Positions 32,101-45,107 of a DNA stretch of 64,000 nt are shown in pieces. The stretch covers positions 49,844,085 to 49,908,084 of the forward strand of contig CM044957.1 of the NCBI GenBank assembly GCA_024516035.1, written 5' to 3'. Position 1 is the first letter of the stretch. Each line of letters opens with the position of its first letter. This DNA comes from Bactericera cockerelli. Lineage: Eukaryota; Arthropoda; Insecta; Hemiptera; Triozidae. A program made the position numbers and the translations under genes. The notes beneath the pieces are model-generated. The model worked only from the letters and a program-made list of their open reading frames with translations, did no database searches and was not told the origin of the DNA.

Positions 32101-32175
32101 GGGGAATTTGTTCACGTAATAAACCACTTGTAGTGATACATCGGACTGGAAAAGCGAGGGAAAATCTGAACTTAC
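26128..32175 (-). other. large kinase intron, mostly unannotated
   Basis: A 6-kb AT-rich intron. Visible structure: a dispersed pair containing GTCCAAAGGGTTCA (27295-27390, 28318-28412), a local duplication with CTGGCGTTCTCTAACA (27610-27680, 27700-27770), and inverted segments at 29790-29850 and 30246-30300. I see no exon with kinase homology. Confidence 0.5.
27295..28412 (+). repeat. direct repeat pair, about 1 kb apart
   Basis: GACACGGAAGGAG, GTCCAAAGGGTTCA and CATATCAATCCTTCCAACA are shared by 27295-27390 and 28318-28412. The spacing blocks are the same length, so these are two copies of one short element. Confidence 0.7.
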
Positions 32176-33315
32176 AAGTGAGGGAGAAGTGGCAGCCAGT
32201 ATGGACGAGTACTTCTGCTGACACTTGGTGATGGCGGAGGGAGTGGGTTGCGTTCGTTCCTCGTTTTCATCGTCCACGGCTGCGTACTTCATGATGAGAC
32301 TCTGAATTTCTTTTCTCTTCGCTTCTCGTTCACTTACGACTGGGTCCAAGTTGTCAATGTTGTCCAGGGCCGTAGACTTCTTTCTGCACAAACTCAACTT
32401 GCTCTCCAACTGTTTGGTTGGTGTCACTTTGGCTTCACTTTTGTTGGTTTTCAGGGGTCTCACGTTGTACAGTTTATTTTCAGGTCCATCCAACGGTTTG
32501 AACGTTGTCATTGAGGTCCGGGACAGACTCGGCTGAAGTCGACTACTGGACGGTATATTGTTGTTGGCAACATTCTCGTCGTTGGACAGATGGTCCAAGT
32601 GGCTGTGGGTGGACGCAGAGTTGGTTGAGCTGTACGTAGAGAAGAGTCCTGACTTCTGTCGCACTCTGCTGGAGCTGGGTCTGTGTATACTTCGCCTGAG
32701 GTGATCCCCGGCGTAGGGTGTCTTGTCTCTCGTCTTCTCTCTGGTTGTGGAGAGGCGGGAGAAGCCACCACTTGTACTGGGAGCAAGCTCATTGCTATGT
32801 TTATCACAAATACTTTTCTTACGTGTCACTCGAATGGCATCCGGTGGCTTTTCGTTTTGAGATCGCAGTCTGGGGGAGTCGTACTGTTCTAAAATGTTGG
32901 AATATTTGTCTTCTAGTCTTGAGCGAGTGGCCCCCAGACTACTGATGTTGTGCAGGGAGGCGTGCAGGTTGGAACAGCTGGAGGAGGCGTTTTCTTCTGG
33001 AGGTTTCAGTCTGGACGAGTTTGTCCTCCATCGCCTCTCATGTCTGTCACTGAAGTAACCTTTTGAGCTTGAATGGGAGAGAGGATTCAACTGTCTCTCC
33101 GTGTTCGTGCTGAGGAATCGACCAAAGTTTGGACTTGAGTTCACGTTGGTCGTCGTGCTATGCAGCGTTTCGTTCGTTTGAGATGGTCCTCGCACCCTGG
33201 TCGCAATGCGATGGATGAGGTTGGAGCAGGAGTCTTGCAACAGTTGCGTGACACTGACTGTGGAGGAGCGGCCATAGCGGTGTCGCCGCGGTGCACTTGG
33301 CGTGTCAGAGGCCAT
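32176..33315 (-). CDS. Doa: Doa alternative N-terminal exon (380 residues)
   Basis: The exon opens at ATG 33315-33313 (MASDTPSAPRRHRYGRSS) with an in-frame TAA 18 nt upstream, and it ends at the donor CTT|GTAAGT (32176). It spans 380 codons and leaves in phase 0, exactly what the 26127 exon needs. The segment RRHRYGRSSTVSVTQLLQDS plus CSNLIHRI looks ordered and conserved. The remainder is Ser/Thr/Arg-rich and low in complexity, with an acidic-basic stretch EREAKRKEIQSLIMKYAAVD near the end. The predicted isoform is 742 residues. Insect Doa genes are known to use alternative promoters for long isoforms. The linkage here is inferred from strand, position and phase. The exon is clearly richer in GC than the flanking introns. 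Confidence 0.8.
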
Positions 33316-34398
33316 GTCTTCACTTCTGATTTATATTTGGCTCAACATTTCATGTATCTAGTCCAAGCAAAAAAGCATTTGCTTGATTCACAAGGCTATG
33401 TATAATTTCTCAAGCCACTCTATTTAAGGTATCTAATCAAAACAATATTTCAAGCGATAAGTGAATTGAGTACAAGAATACCAGTCTATGACTGACATTT
33501 TTCCTTGAGATATAAATGATTTGATGAAATTTATAGATAAAAGTCCTGTGGTCAAGTGTTGCAAATGACTTCTTGTAGCCCTGTATTTGTCTTTAGTTCC
33601 AAAATGATCCTATTCAATGATAATTATGAACGTTGTCAAAAAAAACCTATTTCCTTATATTTCCTTATATTGTAAGAATTAAAACTATTAATAGAATACA
33701 AAACGGAATTTTCACGGTGCAACTCGCTTTAATATGTAGAGCACATAATGTGCTAAAAATAAAAACAATTTTATGTAATGATCATAACAAAATATCGAAT
33801 TTAGATATCGATTTAGGTTGGTTTCCCTCCAAAAGAAGATGGACTAATTATTGCATTGAAGGTCAGTCTTTTTTCAAGAAAAAAATATATTCTTTTTTAA
33901 TTTACCCAGGAATAGATATTAAACTACGTTTCTAATTTTCTGCATATGATTCATCAGGTCTTATATAATTTCGACTGATTAACGATAAAACTAGATTTGA
34001 ATGAAAACATCTAACGCTTTGAAAGAAACAGAGAGCTTTTGCTTGAATAATAGATTTCACTTCTTGTAATTATTGTTAGTGATTTATGTCGTCAATATAA
34101 CAATATAATTTGGCTTCTCAAAACTGCACTGCATATGCCACATTGAAAATTAATTTCAAAAAATCACAACTCGATTTTAATTTCGAACGTAAAAACTGAC
34201 AATCGAAAAATAATTATTTTAATTAGGTATAATAATTAAAAAATCAAGAGAGAATGATTTATTTTCCATCAAAAATCATTTAAATGTATCAACTTTTTTT
34301 CACAGTATGTGGCGAGGGCACTGGGGATAATAATAAAGCACACAATCAAATTACAAAACCAAGGGATAGGTACTTTTCTTCAAAATTCTCTCGATTCG

Positions 34399-34406
34399 TG
34401 ACGTCA
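34399..34406. promoter_or_regulatory. CRE-like palindrome upstream of alternative exon
   Basis: A perfect TGACGTCA lies 1.1 kb upstream of the ATG at 33315 on the kinase strand, in a region that could hold the promoter of this isoform. A single 8-bp match is weak evidence. Confidence 0.25.
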
Positions 34407-34564
34407 CTCCGTGCGACGACAAAATAGAATACATGAGTGCCAAATCTTTAAATACAGGGCAATCTCGTTATAAAAGATAGCTTAGAAAATAATAACTAAA
34501 AATAAAACCTGACGTGACACGTTTCTTGCTCTCACTGCTTCTCTCTCTCTCTTTCGTTAGTTAC

Positions 34565-34571
34565 ACTCTTC

Positions 34572-34622
<51 letters not shown>

Positions 34623-34650
34623 GTGTGGTGTGGTGTGTGTATGCTGTGTG
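34565..34650 (+). repeat. (GT)n microsatellite
   Basis: A long run of GT dinucleotides with short interruptions, continuing into GTGTGGTGTGG. Confidence 0.95.
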
Positions 34651-36177
34651 AGAGTGAGAAAGAATTGTGCGGTGTGGAGGGTGTGTGAGAGAAAAAGAGT
34701 TGTGTTTATGACCAAAGAAGCAAACGAGTCGTAGTCACCACAATGGACCATAATAATTGACTAAAAGCCAAAGACATTGATGCTAGGTCAATGAAGGGAT
34801 TTTCACCTCAAGAGAGCATTGAACCAATACACAGTAGGTACTGACAGAAACAGAAATTTCATCACCGACTGTTATATCACAACGCAAAATGATACATACG
34901 ATAAGGAAAAATCTCGGCAGCTCGCTAGAAAATGTACATATTCTACTAATCTACCCATCAGATTGAAAACTGTACTTTGAATTTCTTGTCAAAAATGTCG
35001 GATAGAGATGTGGAAGATCTACGCCTGGAAGAACAAGTCATGCCCATCAATGGAAAACTTCACTGCAGAGACCAATCATCAATCCGCTCACTCGAAATGC
35101 ATTGGAAATCAAACTGCACGGAAGCGAAATGCATTACTGCTCTCAAGTGTACGAGAACACTTTGCAAATCCCGGTAGCATCCAATTGAGAAGTGATCAAG
35201 TCTTGCTATGGACGAGCATGCCGCGTATTTCATCAATGTGTACAAACATTCCACACGGCGACGATAACGAAAATTTGGCACACAATTGCATGGAAAGTTC
35301 TAAGGCTCCACCAAAGACTGCAACGACGAACAATCTCAACGACCAACATTGAGGATTATCACAATGAATATGTTTCCGTTCAGTCAAGTAGGCTTGTCCT
35401 TCATCCCGAAGGTCGCGGTTTGAGTAATTTTGGCTTTCTTCTAGTTTTCTTATCTCTTTACGATTTCGAGATCATAGAAAGACAGAGAAATGGATGAGCG
35501 GGATGGACGGGCGAGGGAGGGGAGGGAGAGAAAGAACAACGGCAATGGTTAAAAAAAACAGCCATTGTTTGATAAGACCTACTTTCTAATGCGAATGAAA
35601 AATGGCATCATTTCAAAATTTGGCAGCAAGATATTTTTTTATACAGTATAAACTGCCCTATACCCGGTTCAGTTTGATAAATTCTCTTTTCTGAAGAGAG
35701 AGGGTGCCTTGGGATGGACGAGAGATTTCTGTTTAACATTTCTGTCTCTAGGTAGCAGCACATTTCTATCTGTCCCCAGTTTTTCAAATTGACCGCTAGA
35801 GAACGAAACTGTTCTTGTAAACAAAGTCATCCACGATTTTCACCAACGAAGGGCATGCATGCATACTTGGATCACAGAAATCTCATTGACGCCTTCAATG
35901 ACGAGACAGTTTCATGCATATACGCCCAACACAAACTATTTTTTCTTTCTTTTTTAATGCAAGATGGGATGGATAATTTACTTCTGAATAGAGACTCCAT
36001 TTGTTAGGAAGGCGTTAGCGATAGGAAGGGCATCCAGCCATAAAAATGTGCCACAACCAACCAACCTCAACCATGAAAAATGCCGACCCGTAGATTTGGG
36101 AAAAGGCAAAGTGAAAGAAGAAGAGAGACTGCATTTGTTACTATAATCAATCTAATTAATCTTCATCAAAAACTGAG

Positions 36178-36277
36178 TGCACGATTAGCTCATTGGTAAG
36201 GTACTTGCTTGCCATGCAATAGGTCCCAGGTTGCAAAGCCGACAAAAAAATGTAAATACAAAAAAGGCTTTGAAACA
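36178..36277 (+). repeat. SINE S2, internally deleted
   Basis: The head TGCACGATTAGCTCATTGGT with CCATGCAATAGGTCCC jumps to ACAAAAAAGGCTTTGAAACA. Confidence 0.6.
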
Positions 36278-36811
36278 TGTCAATGAAAAATGAAAAAAAA
36301 AGAGAAGAAAAAAAAATCACACGGGGTATGCCATTAACTACAGTTGTTACTGTAATCAAACATTATTTAAATAGACATTTACCTATCAGTTAGAAATCAA
36401 TTATTAAAAAGGGTCTTAATGGAGAAATTACAGTTGTTACTGCAATCAAACATTATTTCAATAGGCACTTATCAAACGGGGTATGTCATTAATCTAGAAA
36501 TCTAGAATTAAAATGTCTAAATAGAAACTAGAACGATTTTAGATTACTCAAGGACCTGAAAAGAGGTCAAACAGGGCCAAAACCACATACAATCTAATGA
36601 TAAATACCTATCATAAAACCCATGTTATCAAATGAAACGTCAGAGCGATAAAAGAAAAGACCGGATAGAAATACAATAATAGGAAAAACACCAAAAGCGC
36701 CTTGAAACGCCCACTTGACTACTTTTTGGAACAATAAAAGAATTGAATTTTTTTTTGGAGATTTCTGTGCTATAGAAAGTCTCCTTGTTATCAAAATCGT
36801 GTTCATCACTT

Positions 36812-36922
36812 TTGTGATATCACAAACTCGCTTTACTAAATCTACGCTGAAACCAGGACTTGAACCACCGACATCCTGGTTATAAGTCCGCCGCCTTATC
36901 GATCAAGCTACTGAGGTCGGTG
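36812..36922 (-). repeat. SINE family S8
   Basis: Minus strand: ACCGACCTCAGTAGCTTGAT, GGTGGTTCAAGTCCTGG and AGTAAAGCGAGTTTGTGATA. Confidence 0.75.
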
Positions 36923-37599
36923 AAAGTCTCATAGTTAAACATGAGGATGGCAAAAGTCACGCTTTTTCCTATCGCAATTATTTACCTTTGTAATTTAATT
37001 TATTTTATTCACGGGCTTTTAACCCAATATACTCGTACAATATTACATAAATACAAATACAATAATACATAAAAATATAAAATAAACAAGACTGAATTGT
37101 TTCAGAATCGTAAAATTATAAGCCCCATTCACTTATTTGTACGGTAACAAATGAATGGGTGGTGTTTCAATATGTAATGAAAATAAGAATGATTGTTTCG
37201 AACATGAAAAATCTCGCAGGTTGTTCTAATTTCTAATTGTCGCATTTAATTTTAAATTTTCGACGCGAGCAATTGAAAATCACATCGGATTATCAGGTAG
37301 AAATTGTTTACTAACACGATTTCTCGATTATATTAATTCTTTTTGAATAAATACTCAATACGGGTGTTGTTTTCCCTTCTTCTTTTCTTTCTTTCGGAGA
37401 AACGGATGTGTAAAATTCTGGAAAGACAAGAAATTTTAAGGAGAAGTTGTGAAAAAAGTTCTGTTTGAAGTATGATGGAAATTGCCGTAAAATGGATATG
37501 GTTAGATCAGATTACTTCCCGCTTCACTGAGGGACTTTCGACAGATATGGTTTCAGCTTTGTGAAGCCAAAAGATAATTAAACGAATCATTGACATCCG

Positions 37600-37740
37600 T
37601 AGAAGGGTTGGTGGTAGGAAGGGCATGCAGCCGTGAAAGATGGAAATAGGAGTGCCAGAGTCAAAAAAATTCCAACCATGAGGAAGAGGTTGAACAAAGA
37701 TATCGAAAGTTGAGAGGGACAAAAGTAATGTGAAAGAAAA
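37600..37740 (+). repeat. non-LTR retroelement 3' fragment
   Basis: GGTGGTAGGAAGGGCATGCA followed by GTGAAAGA and ending AATGTGAAAGAAAAG. It pairs with 36007-36128. GGAAGGGCATCCAGCC sequences mark LINE 3' regions in many invertebrates. Confidence 0.45.
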
Positions 37741-37749
37741 GTTCATTCA

Positions 37750-37912
37750 TCATCATAGGGTGGCGTCATCGTGAACGATGGTAGCCAGACAGTGGAGGAA
37801 TGACTCACCACTTCTACCAATATCTTTACAAGGAGGCTAATAATTGACAAGGGACCCCAGAATCAAGCCAATGCTGGTCTACTCCCTGTTTATAGTCCCC
37901 CAGCCAGACTTT
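37750..37912 (+). repeat. family K repeat
   Basis: CATAGGGTGGCGTCATCGTG to CCCCCAGCCAGAC, the best preserved copy of family K in the window. Confidence 0.7.
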
Positions 37913-40887
37913 CATTATATTTTTTTAATTTGGACAAGAAACCTGCCACAAATGTTCGATATCTACTTTTCGAACATTTGTGCCAGTCCCAAGCCTGGCT
38001 AAAGTGTGTAGGGTTGTTCGTTAGGCTAAATAGCCGACAACATAAAAATAAATCAGCAGCGAAGCCTATCAAGAATCCTCGGAATGGAGTGTCAACGGGT
38101 AAAGAAAAAGAATAGACTGCTATGGAGGTCGATTGCGGAGGATGCTAAGACCCACGAAGGGCTGCAGTGATCTTTGCTAAGGTAAGTAATTTGGACAAGT
38201 AAAAGAAGAATGAAACAGGCGTCCCTATTGGTATAAGTAGGGCTATGACTGTCACAGCGACCTTTAATAGATCTTTTGACAGGCGTTACCTTTGGATAAA
38301 TAAATAAGATTCTTTGTCCGTCTTCCTACATAATGTGAAAAGTAAAATCTAGAACTATGAAAGGAGGAGGAATGAATGGTTCCAGAGTGTGATCTTTCAT
38401 GATATACTGTTTATTAATCACTGCTGGACACTAAGTTTATAAGAGCTAAGATTCCTACTAATGCTACATTGCTTTAAAATGTTTTGAGGAATTGATGTCC
38501 AAAATCATGAATCACGGAAAAACCAGAGGGAGGAAAAGGAAGGAAATGTTGTTGCAAAACCGCAGAACTACCATTAGAGAGGCAGCTAAAGAACTTCGTG
38601 TTACATGAAAAAATAGTAATGCTCAACTCAGTACCCAAAGGACAATTACACAGCACAGTTTCGATTCGTCATTTTTTTTTTTTTTTTTTTTTTTGGCTAA
38701 AAACTGACTCAAATTCAATTCAAAATGTACTTTGAATTGAAAATGACAATACAAAGTACGCGAATTGAATTTTCAAGATACAAAGAAAATCAACGCAAAA
38801 CTAGAGGCTACATCATGAAGTGCTCTCCGAAATTGAGTCAAAAGCTAGAAAAAAGCAGACCAAGTGTATCTCAGTCCAGGATGAATACTTTGCAGGGGAT
38901 CACGTAAATATTAAAGAATAAGTAACGCAAAAAATTTCATCACAGTAAGCACATGTAATTATGTCATTTAGCAAATGTCACGTCATCGGGTCAAGGGTTT
39001 TACAAGCCGTAAATCTTATTTGTGCGCGTGGGTATGTACATATACGCGAGAATCACAGGTCAGATTGAGCTGAAATTTTATACTGCTACTGATGACAGCC
39101 GAGTCACACTGACAAGGCTTATAAAATATATTCTGCTTGATTTTTTTCTGTTTAAATTAATGCACGAACACCCATGAACGGAAATAGGCAAAGGACTTAA
39201 CATACCGAACTGTTGTTACTAGGTTGTCGCTTTGTTAAATTAAGTTTGATAGCAACACAGTTATGATAGTAGAGGAGCACAATTATCACTGCGAAACTTG
39301 TACACTTGAAAGAAGACATTCATAAATCAAGGAGAACAACCCAGCACTGTCTCGACTCAAGCCAAATACAACTTGGGGAGATAGAAACGGAAATTTAAGA
39401 TTTTTAAAATTGTTTTATGATTTAGAAAAAGGTATGTTGAGAGTGTGCATGACGGAGCAAAAAGCAGCTGACATTGAATGGGATGAGAGGGAGTCGGGAC
39501 TCTTACCTAACGATGCTGTCCTATGTGGTGTGTACGAACAGACGAAACAAAGAGAGATAGAAAACGAAGTAAGCCACAAGTATGAGATTATTTATAATTA
39601 CATAGCCTAGCAGCACACACATGAGTAAAGTGAACAATTAACATAATATGGAGAGAGCAATAAATAGGTCATAACGAATGAGAGGAGCACCACATGGCCA
39701 AGATGAGAGCGAACCTTGTGCAATTGCAATCCTCTCCATTAATAACTGGACCACAACAAGGGTTCTCTAAGGCGAGATCAAACACTTCAAGTTTGGTTCT
39801 CGGATTCGAATCACTTCCCGGAAATGTGCATTTTCCAATAGCAATGACGTCTCCGTATTCGCAAGATGTGACAACAGGCGACATGATGTTTTGGCTCGTG
39901 GTATTAAATCATAAATGAACATACAGAATACTCGGCTTCAATCACAGTATGTTTTCATTAGAAGTACAAATTAATGTTGTCCTCACGGTAGCCCATGCGG
40001 AAAATTCAACTAATTAAAATACTTTAATATGTTCATTAAAAGATCATCGGATGACGTGGCTCCCCTTTGACTTTATGATATAATATTTCCAATGGACATT
40101 GGGAAATATACAAGGTGGTATAAAAGAGAAACAACTCTTAACAGTGCTTAAGAATCAGTCTAGATTTAATAGTTGAAAAGAAAAATAACCGGTTCTAGTA
40201 CAATAACTAGTCCCAGGAGGTACTACAAGTATTACTTTTAACTTTAATTTGTGTAGCACTTAAGAAAGATCAAACTTTCAGTATACGTCAATAAAAATTC
40301 ATTTAGGAGGTTCTTATGATTTGAACATTCTTAATTTAAAATTACTATGATTTTTAATACAAATTAAAGAAAAGTATAGAAGAAATTTCAAAAATTCCTC
40401 CATGCAAGGTAAAGAACTGCATGGAATTGGCTTTTCTTCCTTTGACTGTATAAGAAAACATTCAAATGTAGTTGCTCCTTCAACAATATTTTCATAAATC
40501 TTTCGAAACAAAATGGTGTTCGATAAACATTTTTTTTTCCATGTGAAAATTCTAATGTTGGTATTTAGAAAGATGCTTGCATGCATCTGCTAAATGAAAC
40601 TGTGGATTAAGCCTCACAGTGAATCAAGGACCAAGTTTTCCAATTATATGAATCATGCTTACAAATGAAGATGAAGACCTAACACGTGTACTGTGAAACT
40701 AAGTCACATTGATTTCCATTCCATATGATTAAATAAGTTTGCCCTTTTCTTCAAATTTTCAACAGAGTACCTACCTAACAGTTCTGCTGTTTGCCCACAC
40801 ATCAATTTTAAATATACAAAAGAAGAGCTGTGGTAATGGGAAGCAATCGGAGTATTCTTACTATAGGAAGGCTGAAGATATACGTAC

Positions 40888-42429
40888 GGACGCAGCCTTC
40901 TGTTGTATAGCATTGTGCAGCATTCTCCTCTGCAGAGCGCAGTCGGAGTCGGACTGCAGGTGATGCCAGGGCTGCACAGGTCTCCGGCGTCTTGTTCTCG
41001 AGTTATTCGAGTCCTCATCTATGGATGTGTTCGTGGATCTAGAATCCGCGGGACTAATGATGGGCCTCCGCCTGTAATACCTCATTTCCGAGGCGGTCAA
41101 CGGTCTGCCATCTGATGATCTCACTCGGCAGTACTCTTCATTTCGAGACCGTCGTCTTCGTTGAAACATGAGAGGAACATGCTGGGAGACTTGATCTGTG
41201 TGAAGACTCTCTTCTGTGTGTCTACTGTCCGTCACTGCAGGTTGCCATCTGGACTCGACGCCATCATGGCAATCCTCTCGGTTGCTTTTCTCGCTCGAGT
41301 TCTGACTATTCTCATGGGAGGCGGCTTCCAGGTTTTGGTTCTTGCCAGAGTCTGTGCACACTTCATTGCTGTCACAAGATGGGTTGTTCAGTTTCGAGTC
41401 TTCGTCTCGATCCTTTTGTTCTTCGATATGCTCATGCTCGGGAACATTATTCAAATATCTTATTAGAGAGCTATACTTACTACTCGCTTCACCGTCAATA
41501 CAACTTTCATTTTCTGGGACTTGGTTCAGAATTCTTTTAGAATTTAGAAGTCTTCGATTAGTTTTTGGTGAAGGTACTGGTCTTTTATTTTTTACGTTAG
41601 ATAAGGCGGATGACAATGCTACTCCTCCATTATGAAGGGAAGGATGTTTGTTTTCCGAACTGGTTAAAATGTCCTCATGGTCAGTTTTTCTAGAACTTTC
41701 ATGGTTTTTGGAACCATTACTGTCTGCTATATTCGTGACAACATTATTGATCTTAGCGTAATTATTCTCCGAATCATTTTTGTTAGTATTACAAACATTA
41801 AGATCGGCATGATTTTTGTTAGCGTCTTTACTTTCTTTATGAACATGCCTTTTTCCTTTAGAGTGATCTGTTGCTTTCCGTTTTGAATGCTTCTTGGCGC
41901 CATGTACCTTTTCCTCGTGTTTAATATGCACTTTTCTGTGGGGTAAGTTGTGATCATTCATATCATCCACGGCAGATATAATTGCCCTGACGAATTCACT
42001 AGCAGAATCATTCTTTTCAATATGAAAGTTTCTGTTCAACAGATGTCGACTGTAATCCAAGGCGGTTTCTTTTTCAGATTTAGAAACTGTGTCATTTGAA
42101 CCATTATTTTGTTTGTGAGGTTTCAAAAGTTTAGAATCAACATCACTTGAAACTTTATGGTGACTAGAACTACTGTCATTTTTGTCAAATCCATTGGTCA
42201 AAATAGGATCACTGACTATTTGAACTTCGTTCAGATCAGAGGGCCCCTGTTGTTCTGGGTCCCTGTGCCAACGGTTTTCATGTTTGATTTTTCTCAGAGA
42301 TTTTACTTTTTTAGCAGATTTGATTGGATGAAAATCAATATTCTCACTTGTCATGTTTAAAACAGTCTGATTTCCGTAATTATTGTAATTACTTTTCATG
42401 CAAACTAACATGTTAGAAACACAAGTCAT
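40888..42429 (-). CDS. Doa: Doa alternative N-terminal exon (514 residues)
   Basis: The ATG at 42429 is directly preceded by in-frame TAG and has no pyrimidine-rich acceptor, so this should be a first coding exon with its own promoter. The exon ends at the donor TCC|GTACGT (40888), phase 0, compatible with the exon at 26127. The first 350 residues are polar, rich in Asn, Ser, Lys and His (for example KKHSKRKATDHSKGKRHVHK), and look disordered. The last 90 residues are Arg-rich and look constrained: MFQRRRRSRNEEYCRVRSSD, RYYRRRPIISPADSR and RRMLHNAIQQKAAS. The predicted isoform is 876 residues. An independent single-exon gene is possible but less likely given the matching donor phase and the orientation inside a large kinase intron. 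Confidence 0.75.
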
Positions 42430-44281
42430 CTAGTTTTTGTATGAATTTGTAAAAGTATCGTATTCAATTTCATCTGTTCTTTTTTTTCAAAATTTAATAA
42501 ATCTAAGTGTCAGAAAATCATTTGTTAAGGAAATTGTACTGAAAAAAAGGTAGTGTATCTTGTTGAACAATTATGCGATGGAAAACAAAGAATCTCCAAC
42601 TATTGTCAGATAGTCACTCAATTTATGTTTTAATCATAATCTACGTGCTTACTTATCTAGCTCGATAACTAGTGACTACCTGTTGTAATTTTTTGTTTCC
42701 CTTGTTTCTCCAATTTATAAATATTGAAATATTCGTTTTTATTGATCTTCTGATTACTCCGATTTCAATTCAAGTAAAAGTGTAAACCTTTTTCTTAGTA
42801 ATGTGTTTTTGTTGCGAAAACATTAATAATGTTAATGGAATAATTTTTACATGTTAGAAATTACAATGATAACTCTGTTACTCTTTATAAGAACATTCTT
42901 TTTGAAACTAATGTACCTCAAATAAATGTATTACGATGGTTTTAAATGAAAACAGTAAAACACCTGTAGCTGAACATGTTTCAAAAGTAAAAAACAAGGT
43001 ATTTAAGAAAACAATATGTTAACACTTTTACAGGGGAAAAAATCAAAATAATAATTGAAAAAAAAAACAAGAGAGGCGAAACCACAAAAAAGAAATCTCG
43101 AGTTTCAAAAAATAATAATATTTTTTTCGACGGAAAAGGTTAAATTTTAAAAGAAAAATATTTTTTTTCACATGATTCTTTTTTATTCTACAGATTGTGT
43201 TGAGCGTTTTAAAAAAGAAACACTAGATAAATATACGAAGTTTAGAGTATGATACATTTTATAAACTGAGTCATGTTGGAATAGATAAATTTGTTGTTCC
43301 AAAAATAGCGCGCATTTCGAAAAGTAAAATTATTTTATTTTTCTGAATAGGAGACATTGAAAATGTGAAGAAGAATGCGACTTGAAATATCATACACAAG
43401 TAGATAGAAAGAAAAGGTGGAAATACTTTCGATTTTACCTCCGATCATACCTCGAGATATCGGAAGTGCTGTGTGTCGATTTGGTGAATTCACTTTTACG
43501 TTCTAATACCTGTAAGGTATTGAAATTATTGTGATCATTCACTCTTTTTGAGCGAATGAATGGGCTAATTTCGATGCCAAAATTTGATTTTGACGCCAAA
43601 TGTTGGGCCAATTTTGATAGTAGAGACCTTTACGAGGAAACATGTTTTCAAGTATCCTTCTAGCAGCCATCCTATGCGCTCATGCGCAGAGGGGTGTCAT
43701 GGAATGACGCCATAGCACGTGCACATCAGTGTGCACCCCCAATTCAAAAAGAATCTTTTTTTCGCGATACTTGCACTCCATTAGCAATACACTTATTTTT
43801 CCATGGGTCACAGATAATGCACAAGAGTTTGCGTGCAAAACTTCTAGAAAAATCTATAAATAGGATTTTTCGATCGCCAACAACCAGCAACCCACTGTCT
43901 TCTGCGAGAAAGAGACGCAGGCAAAATTAACTTGTACATGCGATTGATTTATTCCATTGTTTCAAAATGTCACTTGAATGAGCAGGGAGTACGTCTAATT
44001 ACACCATGATTTAGGCTAAAATATACATGTCTCGCATGGGTGTATAAAATAATTATGTATCAAATATTTGCTTCACTGCTACGTTACTTGTGCACATCTT
44101 TCTCTGACGCAGATTGCCTCGGTTCAGTGAAATACCGCAGCACCTAAATATCGAGCCAGCACCTCAGTTTCAAGTATAATTCAATCGGGTAGAGTGGGCA
44201 TCTGCATCTGTGCAAATAGTCATCCACACAAACGCACAACAGAGCGTGCGAGCAAAGCACATGACTCAATGGTGTGAAGCA

Positions 44282-44555
44282 ACGCGAAACATTGACCAAT
44301 AGGTTTCCACAAAACGAATGCTTTATTGGCAATCATAACTCCATAACGTACATTACAAATGACTCAAAGATTTGGAGTAATGCAAATCATTCATTGATAG
44401 TGTTCCGCGAAATTAATGCTTTATTGACAACTCCATACCGAACATTGTAAAGCATATGACTCAAAGATTTGGAGCAACGCGAAAAATTTAATGATCAATA
44501 GTTTTCCACAAATTTACTACTTTATTTATACTCACAATTCCATACATTGCATACC
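44282..44555 (+). repeat. 98-bp tandem repeat, three diverged units
   Basis: Each unit has CGCGAAA, TTTCCACAAA or TTCCGCGAAA, GCTTTATTG, ACTCCATA, and GACTCAAAGATTTGGAG. The third unit is the most diverged and is truncated. Confidence 0.8.
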
Positions 44556-44906
44556 ATCATACCAAAGCGTTAACATTGACTATTACATCAACAAGCACTG
44601 TGCTGGGGGAAGAGATGTGGCATATGACCGGATATGCTTTATAATAGTTAACTGCTTACTCTGATTTGGCTCAGTTTTTTCATGAATGCCAATTAACTGG
44701 TATTCTAAAAGCTTGGTTGATTATTTAATTCTTAGTCAAGACCATTTGTCAAATAAAATAAATAAAAAATTCGCATTTTCACCTGCTCAGGTTATATCAT
44801 CTTGAGTTGATAAAGCAAAAGAAAGGCAGCCAAAGATTTTTTCACAAATGTTTGAGCTGGGTGGAAGTCTCTATCTATCTTCTATTATATTAAAGTGGTT
44901 TTTTAA

Positions 44907-45107
44907 ATAATAACTCTTTAGTGGAAGGTAACCACCAGTCGAGATTAATGCTTAAAGCATTTTCTACCACCTTACACTCAGAGTCTTATTACTATGTGGT
45001 CACAAAATCAAATCAATGAGGAAAAATTCATGCACTTAGTGGGATTCGAACCAACAAATCCCTACGCTACCTAGATTACCAGACTAGAGCGTTGACTATT
45101 TGACTAT
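44907..45107 (-). repeat. SINE family S4
   Basis: Minus strand: head with GGTTCGAATCCCACTAAG, the TTGATTTTGTGACCACATAG body and the CCACTAAAGAGTTATTATTT tail. It is more diverged than the other S4 copies. Confidence 0.8.

Larger units (their letters stand above)
33316..40887 (-). other. kinase intron or promoter region between alternative exons
   Basis: 7.6 kb without a recognisable exon. It holds deleted SINE S2 (36178-36277), SINE S8 (36812-36922), family K (37750-37912), LINE-like fragments with GGAAGGGCATCCAGCC (36007-36128, 37600-37740), a poly(T) at 38669-38694 and AT-rich unique sequence. A promoter for the 33315 isoform should lie in its left part. Confidence 0.5.

Noticed and set aside
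39410..39610. 66-codon plus-strand open frame
   Set aside because: No recognisable motif and an AT-rich surrounding. Many frames of this length occur in the introns.
41342..41635. Plus-strand hydrophobic open frames around 41161-41886
   Set aside because: They are antisense to the 514-codon kinase exon, whose polar composition yields hydrophobic codons on the other strand.
43682..43930. Small basic protein of 82 codons on the + strand
   Set aside because: No domain, no codon bias or splice context, and it is antisense to a kinase intron. Length is compatible with chance.
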